45,704 nucleotides of DNA from Candidatus Yanofskyibacteriota bacterium (GTDB lineage Bacteria > Patescibacteriota > Minisyncoccia > 2-02-FULL-40-12 > GWA2-44-9): positions 1-45,704 of the forward strand of contig JACPAB010000001.1 of NCBI GenBank assembly GCA_016181045.1, given 5' to 3'. Positions 15,296 through 24,860 of the stretch are shown in pieces. Below the pieces are notes generated by a model that was given only the letters and a program-made list of their open reading frames with translations, ran no database searches and had not been told where the DNA came from. Both the position numbers and the translations under genes were made by a program. Positions within the stretch are counted from its first letter, which is position 1; each line of letters opens with the position of its first letter.

Positions 15296-17455
15296 ATGGC
15301 GAAGCGCAAAAGGAAAGAAAAGCCAGCATCTAAGCCAAAGAAAGAGACCGAGTCCATTTTCGACATTTCCCAGGAGACCAAGAACAGCATCTGGGGAATA
15401 ATGAGTTTTATAATGGCCGTGCTGGTTATTCTTAGTTTTGTCGGAAGAGCCGGCTGGGCGGGGGAAGGTTTTAATATTTTTGCCAGAGCGCTTTTCGGGT
15501 GGGGGTTCTTTATTGTTCCGGTTGCTTTGGTTCTTCTCGGCATGTCCTTCATCAAGTCCATTTCAAGACGCATATATTTCAGCGCCATGTTCGGAACGCT
15601 GTTATTCGTCCTGGCTATCCTGGCCACACTCTATATATTCGGTAACGGAAACTTTGATGCCCGGCTTACTCAAGGAGGTTATCTGGGCGTGGTTCTGGGA
15701 TTTCCTCTTCTTGCATCGGTTGGTTTCGGAGCATCTTTAGTAATACTTTTGGCCACCGTCATTATTGCTCTCTTGGTCTCTTTGAATGTTCCGATCTACG
15801 GCCTGATCGCCAAAAATGAAGAAGATGAAGCCAAGTCCGAAGACAAAGTGATCATCAAAAAAGGCAATGAGATAGTTACTGCCGGCCAGAAGCCGGAAGT
15901 AAAGCCGGTCGCGGCCAAGGCCAAAGCGCCGGATTCGGAAAATGCTTTTGTGATCAAGAGTTTCAAAAAGGGGAAATGGACCTTGCCGCCGCTCAACCTG
16001 CTCCATGAAGACCAGGAAGAAGCCGTGACGGGGGATATCAATGCCAGCGCCACGATAATTAAAAGAACTTTGTCCAATTTCGGCATTGACGTTGAGATGG
16101 GCGAGGTCTCTATCGGGCCTACCGTAACGCAGTTCACTCTCCGGCCGGCTGTAGGTATGAAGCTATCAAGAATAGCCGCGCTTCAATCCGACTTGTCCTT
16201 AGCTCTCGCCGCTTATCCGATAAGAATAGAAGCGCCGATACCCGGCAAATCGTTGGTCGGCATCGAAGTCCCGAATAAAAAAGTCGCGCTTATCGGATTA
16301 AGGAATATGTTCGAACACGACGAATACAAGAAATCCAAGTATTTCCTGCCTTTAGCTATGGGCAGAGACGTATCGGGGAATCCCGTTTTTGCCGGACTTG
16401 AGAAGATGCCCCATCTTTTACTCGCCGGAGCGACCGGCACCGGAAAGTCAGTGAGCATCAACGGCATCCTTCTTTCCATGCTCTACAAATATTCTCCGGA
16501 AGTTCTGAAATTAATATTGATTGACCCCAAGCGCGTTGAGCTTACTTTGTATAATGAAATTCCTCATTTGATAACGCCCGTAATTATCGACAATAAAAAA
16601 GTTCTCGGAGCGTTGAAGTGGTCTCTTTCGGAGATGGACAGGCGATACGATACTCTTTCCAAGAGCGCTTCCAAAGATATCCTGTCCTACAACACCAAGA
16701 TGTCCGAAAGGGGCGAGTCGATAATGCCTTTTATAGTGATAGTCATAGACGAATTGGCCGACTTGATGGCTTCGTATGGCCGGGACGTGGAGGCGGCTAT
16801 CGTCCGCCTGGCCCAGATGTCTCGAGCGGTGGGTATCCACCTTATACTTTCTACCCAAAGGCCATCGGTTGAAGTTATCACCGGTTTGATAAAAGCGAAC
16901 ATAACTTCACGTGTCGCTCTTCAGGTGGCCAGCCAGATTGACTCAAGGACTATTCTCGATATGGCCGGAGCGGAGAAGTTGCTCGGCAAAGGAGACATGC
17001 TCTTCTTAGCCGGAGATGTTGCCAAGCCCAGGCGTTTGCAGGGAGCAATGGTCACGGAGAAGGAAGTAAAAGATGTCGTTAAATTCTTGAAAGCCCAAGC
17101 GGAAGATCTAGATATGGAAACAACCGAAGGCGATTTGAAAGTTGATTTTGATGCCGCCGCAAGAATGAGAGGCGGTTTTGCCGGCAGTGACGACGATGCC
17201 GATGACGATATGTATCATGAAGCAAAAGAGGTCGTAGTTCTGGCCGGTAAGGCCTCGGCGTCTCTTTTACAAAGGCGTTTGCGGGTGGGCTATGCCCGGG
17301 CAGCCCGTTTATTGGATATATTGGAAGAAAACGGCATAATCGGGCCAGGGGACGGCGCCAAACCCAGAGAGGTATATCATAAACCGGAAGGAGCACTGGC
17401 CGGTGCTACTGCGATCAACGCGGATACTCCAGAGGCAGAAAACGAAGAAGTATGA
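15296..17455 (+). CDS. ftsK: DNA translocase FtsK/SpoIIIE family
   Basis: N-terminal TMs; HLLLAGATGTGKSVSINGILLSML Walker A; LILIDPKRVELTLYNEIPHLITPVI; gamma-type C-terminus. Confidence 0.95.
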   Translation: MAKRKRKEKPASKPKKETESIFDISQETKNSIWGIMSFIMAVLVILSFVGRAGWAGEGFNIFARALFGWGFFIVPVALVLLGMSFIKSISRRIYFSAMFGTLLFVLAILATLYIFGNGNFDARLTQGGYLGVVLGFPLLASVGFGASLVILLATVIIALLVSLNVPIYGLIAKNEEDEAKSEDKVIIKKGNEIVTAGQKPEVKPVAAKAKAPDSENAFVIKSFKKGKWTLPPLNLLHEDQEEAVTGDINASATIIKRTLSNFGIDVEMGEVSIGPTVTQFTLRPAVGMKLSRIAALQSDLSLALAAYPIRIEAPIPGKSLVGIEVPNKKVALIGLRNMFEHDEYKKSKYFLPLAMGRDVSGNPVFAGLEKMPHLLLAGATGTGKSVSINGILLSMLYKYSPEVLKLILIDPKRVELTLYNEIPHLITPVIIDNKKVLGALKWSLSEMDRRYDTLSKSASKDILSYNTKMSERGESIMPFIVIVIDELADLMASYGRDVEAAIVRLAQMSRAVGIHLILSTQRPSVEVITGLIKANITSRVALQVASQIDSRTILDMAGAEKLLGKGDMLFLAGDVAKPRRLQGAMVTEKEVKDVVKFLKAQAEDLDMETTEGDLKVDFDAAARMRGGFAGSDDDADDDMYHEAKEVVVLAGKASASLLQRRLRVGYARAARLLDILEENGIIGPGDGAKPREVYHKPEGALAGATAINADTPEAENEEV

Positions 17456-17508
17456 TAACGACATTCAGTGTCGTTATCAAAAAATCGGCCTTTTAGGCCG
17501 ATTTTTAG
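17454..17508 (+). terminator. Inverted repeat overlapping the ftsK stop, followed by an intrinsic terminator
   Basis: GATAACGACA-ttcag-TGTCGTTATC then aaaaTCGGCCttttaGGCCGAttttt. Confidence 0.85.
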
Positions 17509-17603
17509 GTACTTGTACCGAGCTCGTCGAGGTATTGCTTTTTCATTAAGTTCCTGATATAATTAAACTACACAAATTTGGTTCTTTTTGCCAGGAGGGT
17601 CAG

Positions 17604-18026
17604 ATGGATGCTGCCAGAAGACGAGAGCTTCACACAATGCTGGTGGAGCGCAGGCGGGAAGTCGCGGACGAGGTCAAGGACATGATGAGGTCCAACCGCG
17701 ACGAGAACACCCAACGAAGGGGCGACAAAGTGCGGGACTTTGCCGAGGACTCCGAGGTCAGCGCGCGCGAGGACGTCGAGCTCGCGCTCATCCAGATGAA
17801 GTCCGACACCCTGACCAGGGTCGACCAGGCCCTGGGCCGGCTCGATCAGGGCACCTACGGCAACTGCTTTGAATGCGGGGACGAGATCTCGGAGAAGCGA
17901 CTCCGGGCCCTTCCGTTCGCCCCCCGCTGCAAGGACTGCCAGGAAACCCACGAAGCCGAAGAGCAGCGCTCAAAGCAGCGCGGCTTCGGCCTCTTCGCCG
18001 ACGTCGGTCCCCGGTTCGATTCGTAA
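17604..18026 (+). CDS. DksA/TraR-family C4 zinc-finger protein
   Basis: GTYGNCFECGDEISEKRLRALPFAPRCKDCQE; upstream TTGCTT-17 bp-TATAAT promoter and SD. Confidence 0.9.
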   Translation: MDAARRRELHTMLVERRREVADEVKDMMRSNRDENTQRRGDKVRDFAEDSEVSAREDVELALIQMKSDTLTRVDQALGRLDQGTYGNCFECGDEISEKRLRALPFAPRCKDCQETHEAEEQRSKQRGFGLFADVGPRFDS

Positions 18027-18028
18027 TC

Positions 18029-18075
18029 CTGACCAGCGTGGTCAGGGGCCCCCACCGTGGTGGGGGCCTTTAACT
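18029..18075 (+). terminator. Intrinsic terminator
   Basis: ggGGCCCCCACCgtggTGGGGGCCttt. Confidence 0.8.
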
Positions 18076-18138
18076 TTTCAACAAAGTCAATTTGCTTTAA
18101 TAAAATGCTCTGGTAAGATACGTGGGTAATTAAAACTC

Positions 18139-19146
18139 ATGATCAAAAAACTATCAGACGACACCAAATCAAAACATGTCGATATAACCGTAAAGGAGCT
18201 TCAGGAAAAGTATGGCGAGGGTTCCATAATGCGCTTGGGCCAGGTAAAGAAGGTTGATGTCGATGTAATTTCAACCGGCTCGCTTTCGCTCGACATCGCC
18301 CTTGGCGTGGGCGGCGTGCCGCGCGGGCGCATCATTGAGATATACGGCCCCGAGAGCTCGGGCAAGACAACTCTCTGTCTCCATATTGTCGCCGAAGCCC
18401 AGAAAACCGGCGGCGTTGCCGCTTACGTTGACGCCGAGCATGCCCTGGATCCGGAATATGCCAAGAAGATAGGAGTAAAAATAGACCAGCTTCTCATATC
18501 CCAGCCGGATACCGGCGAACAGGCATTGGATATCGTTGAATCATTGGTAAAGTCGGGAGGCGTGGACGTCATCGTTATTGACTCCGTCGCCGCGCTGACC
18601 CCGCGGGCCGAGATAGAGGGGGAGATGGACCAACAGCACATGGGGCTCCAGGCGCGCTTGATGTCCCATGCCTTAAGGAAGCTCACCGCCATTGTGGCAA
18701 AGTCCAATACGACGGTAATTTTTATCAACCAACTGCGGATGAAGATTGGCGTGATGTTCGGCAACCCGGAGACGACCACGGGCGGTATGGCATTAAAGTT
18801 CTATTCATCGGTCCGAATTGATATAAGGCGCTCGGCTCAAATCCAATCCGGCGAAAAAATAGTCGGCAACCGCACAAAGGTTAAGATAGTAAAGAACAAA
18901 GTTGCCCCGCCGTTCAGGACTTGCGAATTCGATATTCTATACAACGAGGGCATTTCCCGATATGCCGATGTTGTGAATGCCGGCGTCCGCTATGGCGTGC
19001 TTGCGAAGGCCGGAAGCTGGTATAACTACGGCACGCAGAAACTCGGGCAAGGCGTTGAGGGCTCCCGCCAGTTCCTCAAAGAGAACCCCAAAGTGGAGAA
19101 AGAGATAGTCACTAAAATAAAAGAAGCCGCGGTCTTGGAGGCATAG
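18139..19146 (+). CDS. recA: Recombinase RecA
   Basis: [20 protein letters not shown] and full-length RecA. Confidence 0.97.
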   Translation: MIKKLSDDTKSKHVDITVKELQEKYGEGSIMRLGQVKKVDVDVISTGSLSLDIALGVGGVPRGRIIEIYGPESSGKTTLCLHIVAEAQKTGGVAAYVDAEHALDPEYAKKIGVKIDQLLISQPDTGEQALDIVESLVKSGGVDVIVIDSVAALTPRAEIEGEMDQQHMGLQARLMSHALRKLTAIVAKSNTTVIFINQLRMKIGVMFGNPETTTGGMALKFYSSVRIDIRRSAQIQSGEKIVGNRTKVKIVKNKVAPPFRTCEFDILYNEGISRYADVVNAGVRYGVLAKAGSWYNYGTQKLGQGVEGSRQFLKENPKVEKEIVTKIKEAAVLEA

Positions 19147-19315
19147 GCGCTCCGGCCACAACCCCCGACTCGACCAATAGTCCTCGCTTCCGGCGAGCTC
19201 GGCTATCTACATGCTCGGCATTTTAGTCGCCAGAGGCGACACCAAGCTAAAACGCCTGCGCAAGTTCTCGCTGTGGGTTATGGCCTTCCGCGCCCATCAC
19301 TCATTTTACAAGTCC

Positions 19316-19343
19316 TTGACAAATTATGTGGAAGGAGTATAAT
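19316..19343 (+). promoter_or_regulatory. Promoter
   Basis: TTGACA (19316-19321), 16 bp spacer, TATAAT (19338-19343). Confidence 0.75.
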
Positions 19344-19349
19344 ACTAAA

Positions 19350-19790
19350 TAATCCAGCTCGGGAATCGCTCGGTCCTGGAGGGTGTCACGGCCCGTTAGG
19401 ACCGTGGCGGATTAGGTGTAGCGCTGGCTGGCCAGACGGCTGCAGTGCCGGCGCTACACCCCGTTTCTTTAAATAACAATTTGTCTCGCGAAATTGGTTC
19501 AAAAACACAGGTTTTTGGCTCAATTCCGCGAGGGTCAGATTGGAAGAATGGGCGTGCGATGGAACCGTCGCACGATATCCAGCCAACCTGGCCTCGCGGT
19601 TCTTTCCGGCACAAGATGGTGGTAGCCGGAGAGCAGTACTGTACTACTGTTGTCCACCGTTGTTCGTTGCATTGTACCCTAGTTGAATCAACCGGGGGAG
19701 CGATGTGCAGATCGTTCCTCCTTGCCTTGCTTGTTCCCGACAGTTTCCCGCTTCGTTTGAGCACAGCTCGCGGGGCTTTTTTGTTTTAAT
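19350..19790 (+). ncRNA. Putative structured noncoding RNA region (one or two RNAs)
   Basis: Promoter upstream; stems GGTGTAGCGC/GCGCTACACC (19415-19460) and CTCGCGaAATTG.../CAATTcCGCGAG (19485-19532); overlapping ORFs in both strands are not protein-like; T-run at about 19778. Confidence 0.45.
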
Positions 19791-19812
19791 TAAAAGACCC
19801 GCGACGCGGGTT

Positions 19813-20325
19813 TTATCTGTAGCCGTTTTGTCGGGCCAGGTCTTTGTTCCTCTGCCATTGCCTGAAGTTTCGGTGCGAGTACTTATAGCCGATATAGCCG
19901 TTTACGGCTATCTTTTCCACCCAACCGAGGGTCTTGATGAGTTTCCGGTGCTTCGGGTGCCTCCTAATCAGGAGCCGTTCATTTGCGCTTACGCTCGCAT
20001 TGTTAATGAGCGAAAGCTGAAGGACAGGTAAGCTTATCAGGATTACTTTCCCGTTGCCGGCGGCGTAGCTTTTAGGTTTATCGAACGGCAAACCGTTTAT
20101 GGTGAAGTCGGCGTTGCTTTCCATGAAGCCGTGTTCGAAGAAGACCTGCGAGCTGTTCCAGTCGAGTTGCTTGCCCAGCCAGGAGGCGCCGAATGGGCCA
20201 TATGTGGTCGGGTCGAGGACGACGTTTTTGGCAACGCCTTTGATGAATTCACCGACCCCGTTTTGGGCCTCGACAGGCCGGGGCGCGGCCAGGATAATTG
20301 CCAAAATAACCCAGACAAACTTCAT
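19813..20325 (-). CDS. Secreted hypothetical protein
   Basis: 170 aa ORF with N-terminal signal peptide (MKFVWVILAIILAAPRPVEAQ). Confidence 0.65.
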   Translation of the reverse strand: MKFVWVILAIILAAPRPVEAQNGVGEFIKGVAKNVVLDPTTYGPFGASWLGKQLDWNSSQVFFEHGFMESNADFTINGLPFDKPKSYAAGNGKVILISLPVLQLSLINNASVSANERLLIRRHPKHRKLIKTLGWVEKIAVNGYIGYKYSHRNFRQWQRNKDLARQNGYR

Positions 20326-20423
20326 CGGGACCTCTCAAGGAACTGTAAGTTCCCATATTATAATACAAATTTAAGAATTTTCAAGTAAATCAAAAACCTC
20401 GGAAAGGGGTTTTTGATTTGAAC

Positions 20424-20633
20424 TTATTTAACCGTTTGGCTACGGGTATACGGCATCAATGCCATATATCTGGCGAGTTTTACCGCGTCGGCTATCTTCC
20501 TTTGGTGTTTATTGCAAAGCTTGTTCCTTCGGGATGTCGCAATCTTAAACTGTGAAGTAACATACTTCCTTAGGAATTGAGTGTTCTTGTAGTCCACTCT
20601 GTTTATATTATCTTGGCAAAACTGACAATTCAA
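20424..20633 (-). CDS. rpsR: 30S ribosomal protein S18
   Basis: CQFCQDNINRVDYKNTQFLRKYVTSQFKIATSRRNKLCNKHQRKIADAVKLARYMALMPY. Confidence 0.93.
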   Translation of the reverse strand: MNCQFCQDNINRVDYKNTQFLRKYVTSQFKIATSRRNKLCNKHQRKIADAVKLARYMALMPYTRSQTVK

Positions 20634-20638
20634 ATTAG

Positions 20639-20699
20639 TGATTAGAACTTAGCCAATAGAACTTAGAACTAAATACTAATGGCTAATAACTAATGGCTA
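20639..20699. repeat. Intergenic palindromic repeat, copy 3
   Basis: gattagaacttagccaatagaacttagaa...actaatggctaataactaatggctag; its end supplies the ssb stop codon. Confidence 0.75.
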
Positions 20700-21239
20700 G
20701 AAAGGCAGGTCTTCTTCTTTTATTTTCATTTCGTCTTCTTCGACCCCGGCATTCATCGGTTCGTTCTCGTCTATTATCGGAATATCTGCGTCTTTGACGG
20801 GACCAGCTTTTTTGATATCGGCCATCGGCTCGCCTCGCGAAGCGGGGCTTTCGTTCGAATATGCGGCTCCTGCCGGTGATCGGAGTGAGGCATCGCCCAC
20901 TCCTGGGGAACTCTGTCGAGGCCCCAACTGAAGGTTCTCGGCGATTATCTCGGTGATATATTTTTTGACGCCGCTTGAATCGGTCCAGTTCCTGGTCTGG
21001 AGCCGGCCTTCTATCATGACCAGCCCGCCCTTTTTAAGATATTGTGTCGCAACATCCGCCAGGCGGCCCCAGGCAATAACGGTATGGTATTCGGTGGCGT
21101 CTTTGCGCTGGCCGGAAGGATCTTTCCAGACCCGATTGGTGGCCATTCTAATGGTGGCGACACTCTGTCCGCTCGGAATAGATCTGGAATCCGGGTCTTG
21201 GGTTAATCTTCCTATTAATACTACCTTATTTAAATTCAT
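20697..21239 (-). CDS. ssb: Single-stranded DNA-binding protein
   Basis: MNLNKVVLIGRLTQDPDSRSIPSGQSVATIRMATNR; acidic tail EEDLPF. Start inferred at 21239. Confidence 0.94.
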   Translation of the reverse strand: MNLNKVVLIGRLTQDPDSRSIPSGQSVATIRMATNRVWKDPSGQRKDATEYHTVIAWGRLADVATQYLKKGGLVMIEGRLQTRNWTDSSGVKKYITEIIAENLQLGPRQSSPGVGDASLRSPAGAAYSNESPASRGEPMADIKKAGPVKDADIPIIDENEPMNAGVEEDEMKIKEEDLPF

Positions 21240-21407
21240 GTTATAACTTGCTGGCCGCTCTCGCCGCAATTAGGCGAGTACGCTCTTGCCCAACTTCTTC
21301 GTTAAAATCTCCACTTGCTCGTCACCATATTTCAATATGGCCCCTCGCAATGCTCGATTTTGCCTCGAATTTGGCCAAGCCAGCTGCGTTCTAATTAATA
21401 CTGATTG

Positions 21408-21789
21408 TTATAGGTTTCCAAGTATATCCTCTAATTTCTTTTCCATTTCTTTTGTTTCTTCCGGCGTAGCGATCTTCTCTTCTTTTGCCCGTCTTTCGGC
21501 TCTTTCTTTGGCTTTAACCTGTTTTAGCACGGCCTCTCTTCGTTGTCCAGCAGAGGGGACTTTGATTATCATTCGCGTTTTCGACGGTGAACTGGATGTA
21601 GCCAAAAAAGGCATTATCATTGTGCTTTATTTGGTAAGACAAACGCATCTTTTCCGGCTCTCTGGAAAATAAAACATTTCCGTTTCGGCCGGTGATGCTT
21701 TTTTCTAGCGCTTGTTTGGTCTCCTGAACCTTGGATTCTTCCAAATTCGGGTTCAAATGGAAGGCTAATTCGTAGTTTTGCTTCTCCAA
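21408..21789 (-). pseudogene. rpsF: 30S ribosomal protein S6, apparently frameshifted with an internal deletion
   Basis: N-terminal part (NYELAFHLNPNLEESK...FFGYIQFTVE) and C-terminal part (RMIIKVPSAGQRREAVLKQ...) lie in different frames; position upstream of ssb-rpsR supports S6. Confidence 0.7.
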
Positions 21790-21855
21790 TTGCGTAATGA
21801 CTTTAGTCCGAGAGATAGGGCAAGTAGTGCCACTAATGGGTACCCAGCATATCAT

Positions 21856-21897
21856 CTTCGACTTGCCTTTGGCTTAGCCGCGAAGCGGCTGTCGAAG
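21856..21897. repeat. Palindromic element (CTTCGAC...GTCGAAG with inner GCCGC/GCGGC)
   Basis: Complementary arms. Confidence 0.55.
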
Positions 21898-21980
21898 TTG
21901 TATTACTGGGGGTATTCTCTCGCGTTTCAAAGCCATTTATTAATGACGCCTCATGTTAGCAATTTAGGGCTGAAATGTCA

Positions 21981-22032
21981 ATCCCGTACGAAGCAGAAGC
22001 ACGCTGCGGGCCCTCGCGGCTTCGTACGGGAT
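21981..22032. repeat. 52 bp palindromic element, family B, intergenic copy
   Basis: ATCCCGTACGAAGcagaagcacgctgcgggccctcgcggCTTCGTACGGGAT; second copy at 31555..31606 inside an oppA-like gene. Confidence 0.85.
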
Positions 22033-22035
22033 CAA

Positions 22036-22570
22036 CTATTTTTCCCAGCCCGTTCCGAGCTTGGGAGGTTCAGCATCTGGCCAGTCGGCGAGCATTATCA
22101 GGACTTCCGTATCGAGAACTTTGTTATTGTGCGCGAGCAATGCGATGGCGCAGGCGCGATGCATACCCTCAACCACGACCAGATCATTATTTGGCAGCCG
22201 GAGGGCGGTCAGGGTTGTGGGTGCTGGAAAGTTGTCGGCTATTTCTCTGATGTACCAATGGTTGTGGACTCCGGGGTGGGCGAGCAGGTCTTTCAGGCGG
22301 GGCGGTTTTTCCGGAAACGAGCCGTAAAACCACTTATCCCAGCCGTGGAACATTCCGCCTCTCCATTCGGGCACGGATTTTATCGGTTCGTTTACCTTGT
22401 GTAGTTTCCAATTTAGTTCTTTTGCGAAAAGAGGAGCATGGGTGGCGCGCCGCCATTCTTCCCACGATTTAAAACCTTTTGCTTGCCAAAAACTTTTCCA
22501 GTGCTCAAGGGACTCTTCCGTGCTTCGCCATGCTTCAAAAACTTCTTCTCGAGTCAGCGTTTTATTAGTG
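22036..22570 (-). CDS. ParB/sulfiredoxin-like domain protein, start unclear
   Basis: DLVVVEGMHRACAIALLA; reading frame extends upstream of 22374 (LTREEVFEAWRSTEESLEHWKSFWQAKGFKSWEEWR...) without an in-frame ATG. Confidence 0.5.
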
Positions 22571-22584
22571 TTAAATTTTCCATG

Positions 22585-23640
22585 TTAGATCTTGATTTCC
22601 ACCACATCTCCTTCTCGAATTATATAGTCGCGGCCGACGGTACGAAGAAGGCCTTTAGAGCGGGCGGGAGCATACCCGCCGGATTCGAGGAGCGTTTTCC
22701 AGTTTATCACTTCGGCCCGGATGAATAACTTTTCAAAATCGGTATGGATGGCGCGGGACGCTTTCGGTATAAAGTCGCCGATGTGCGCGGTCCATGCCCG
22801 GCTCTCGTCTTCTCCTGTTGTGAGAAATGTAACAAGGCCGAGAGTTTTATACGCTTTTTTTATAAGCTGGTCCAAACCGCTCTCTTTTATTCCGAATTCT
22901 GTTAGATATTCTTTTTTTTCGTCTGCAGTTGATTCCGAAAGAAGCAGTTCCAGAGGCGTGGATAGAACGACATAGTCCCTTCCGGCCATCGCTTTTAGCA
23001 AATCAGGCCCAGGTTGCCAGCCGTCAGACATTTGGGACTCGGAAACATTTAGAACAAAAATTACCTTTTTCCCGGTTAGTAAATTCAATTCTGGTAATTT
23101 TGATATCTGATTTATTTCACGATCGTGTAATAAATCAGATTTTGTTTTTACCTTCTTTTCTCGTTTTTCCTTTGTTTCGAGGTCGGCCAGCTCGAGCTCC
23201 GTTTGAATTATCTCGATGTCGTCGGCCGGGCTTGCCCCGTTAGAAGTAGGTCGCCCAGGGCGACCGTCAGTTCTAACGGGGTCGATTTTGTTGTCATATC
23301 TAATTACATTTTCATTCTCAAAAACCCGGACAACATGGGCGATGGCGTCCACTTCTCTGATATTGGCCAAAAACTTGTTTCCCAGCCCTTCGCCCTGGGC
23401 CGCGCCTTTGACCAGACCGGCGATGTCGAAGAAGTCGATGGTCGTATAGATCTTTTTCTTTGAATCGGACAGCAAGGACAGAGCATCCACCCTCTCATCG
23501 GGCACGGCAACAACACCCACATTCGGGTCGATAGTCGTGAAGGGATAATTCTGTATATCCACTTGTTTGTTGGTCAGGGCCTTGAACAGCGTTGACTTGC
23601 CGACATTAGGCAAACCCACGATTCCTATGGATAATGGCAT
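22585..23640 (-). CDS. ychF: GTP/ATP-binding protein YchF
   Basis: SIGIVGLPNVGKSTLFKALT; C-terminal TGS-like domain. Confidence 0.95.
   Translation of the reverse strand: MPLSIGIVGLPNVGKSTLFKALTNKQVDIQNYPFTTIDPNVGVVAVPDERVDALSLLSDSKKKIYTTIDFFDIAGLVKGAAQGEGLGNKFLANIREVDAIAHVVRVFENENVIRYDNKIDPVRTDGRPGRPTSNGASPADDIEIIQTELELADLETKEKREKKVKTKSDLLHDREINQISKLPELNLLTGKKVIFVLNVSESQMSDGWQPGPDLLKAMAGRDYVVLSTPLELLLSESTADEKKEYLTEFGIKESGLDQLIKKAYKTLGLVTFLTTGEDESRAWTAHIGDFIPKASRAIHTDFEKLFIRAEVINWKTLLESGGYAPARSKGLLRTVGRDYIIREGDVVEIKI
23105..23140. repeat. 36 bp palindrome, family C, in frame in ychF
   Basis: ATCTGATTTATTtCACGATCGTGtAATAAATCAGAT. Confidence 0.88.
23235..23281. repeat. 47 bp palindromic element, family A, in frame in ychF
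   Basis: CCCCGTTAGAA..GGTCGCCC-a-GGGCGACC..TTCTAACGGGG; encodes VRTDGRPGRPTSNG. Confidence 0.88.
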
Positions 23641-23644
23641 ATTC

Positions 23645-24328
23645 TTATTTTAAGATTTTTTCCGCTCTTTTGATATCGGCCGGACTGTTTATCTGGAGCC
23701 AGTTTTTCATTACCACGCCTTTTATCGGGGTGTCTTTTGCGGCTGCCAGCATTGTTTGGGGGAGTCCGTATTCGCCGTTGGAGAGTTTTACCGGCTTATA
23801 TTTGAATATTCTCGAATTCATTACGTAAGCGCCTGTCGATACGAGTATGCCTGTTTTCATTTCTCTGGCTGTCGGATAAAGCGCCTGGATTATGTACTGC
23901 TTTGAGTCGAGGATCATATTCAAATACTTTGAGGTTGGGGGAATGGTTTTGGCCAGCCCGAATGCCCATTTGAAGCGGACTAATTTACCCAATTCTTTTT
24001 TCGAATAAATATCATCACCGTATAAAACAAGGAACTTTTCTTTACCCAGATATTTCCTGGCCTTATAAACGGCAGTCGCTGTCCCGGTTAAATTCTTCAG
24101 CTCGATATATGTTATTTTAATTCCTTTATATTCTTTGCCGACATGTTTTTTTATCTGTGCGCCAAGATGCCCGATGACCAAAAAGACCTCTTTTATTCGG
24201 GAGGGCAGGGAGTCAAGCGTGTATTCAATTATTGGCTTGCCGGAAACTTTTATAAGCGCCTTTGGCGTCTTTTTAGTTATATCTCCGAAACGCGTTCCTT
24301 TTCCGGCTGCTAATATAATAGCTTTCAT
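23645..24328 (-). CDS. Sugar-phosphate nucleotidyltransferase
   Basis: MKAIILAAGKGTRFGDITKKTPKALIKVSGKPIIEYTLD. Confidence 0.9.
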   Translation of the reverse strand: MKAIILAAGKGTRFGDITKKTPKALIKVSGKPIIEYTLDSLPSRIKEVFLVIGHLGAQIKKHVGKEYKGIKITYIELKNLTGTATAVYKARKYLGKEKFLVLYGDDIYSKKELGKLVRFKWAFGLAKTIPPTSKYLNMILDSKQYIIQALYPTAREMKTGILVSTGAYVMNSRIFKYKPVKLSNGEYGLPQTMLAAAKDTPIKGVVMKNWLQINSPADIKRAEKILK

Positions 24329-24354
24329 TATTAAAAAAGGAGAACGAGTCTCCT

Positions 24355-24810
24355 TTAGTACTCTATGATTGGAGGGTCGGTGGCGATGGCGAATACCGGA
24401 AGCGGGAGTTTCAGCCAAGCTGTTTCGTATATCTTGACGAAGATCCGCTGGGCCCGATAGATGTCCTCGTTGTCGTGGATATCTTCGGGCTTGAAGAATC
24501 TCGCGTCCTTTATTTCGTCCTTGAACAGGGGATCGATGATGCCGTCCCAGCTTGTTGCCGTGAACAGGACGACTTTGTGTTTCCAGTTGATCACCAGCTG
24601 GACGTCGGCAACCATGATGGGCCGCTCGATGATGAGGCCTGACTCTTCGTTCGTCTCTCTTACGACTGCCTGCTTGGAGGTTTCACCTCTCTTGATTCCG
24701 CCGCCGGGCAATGACCACTTTGTCCCATTGTGAACGAACAGGTACTCTCCCTGCGCATTCTTCAGGACAATGTTCACGCCGTTGTTGGGAAGGTCTCCTA
24801 GCTCTGCCAC
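24355..24810 (-). CDS. NUDIX hydrolase
   Basis: Nudix box GGGIKRGETSKQAVVRETNEESGL. Confidence 0.9.
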   Translation of the reverse strand: MAELGDLPNNGVNIVLKNAQGEYLFVHNGTKWSLPGGGIKRGETSKQAVVRETNEESGLIIERPIMVADVQLVINWKHKVVLFTATSWDGIIDPLFKDEIKDARFFKPEDIHDNEDIYRAQRIFVKIYETAWLKLPLPVFAIATDPPIIEY

Positions 24811-24860
24811 CTTTTCTCCTTAGTTTGTAAGAACAATGGATATAGTATAATTGAAAAATC

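Noticed and set aside
19396-19789. ORFs 19445..19789 (+) and 19396..19764 (-)
   Set aside because: Composition is not protein-like, and the region is dominated by inverted repeats.
21273-21407. GC-skewed gap between ssb and rpsF as an extra gene
   Set aside because: ORFs there (21286..21672) translate antisense rpsF and intergenic repeats; no protein signature.
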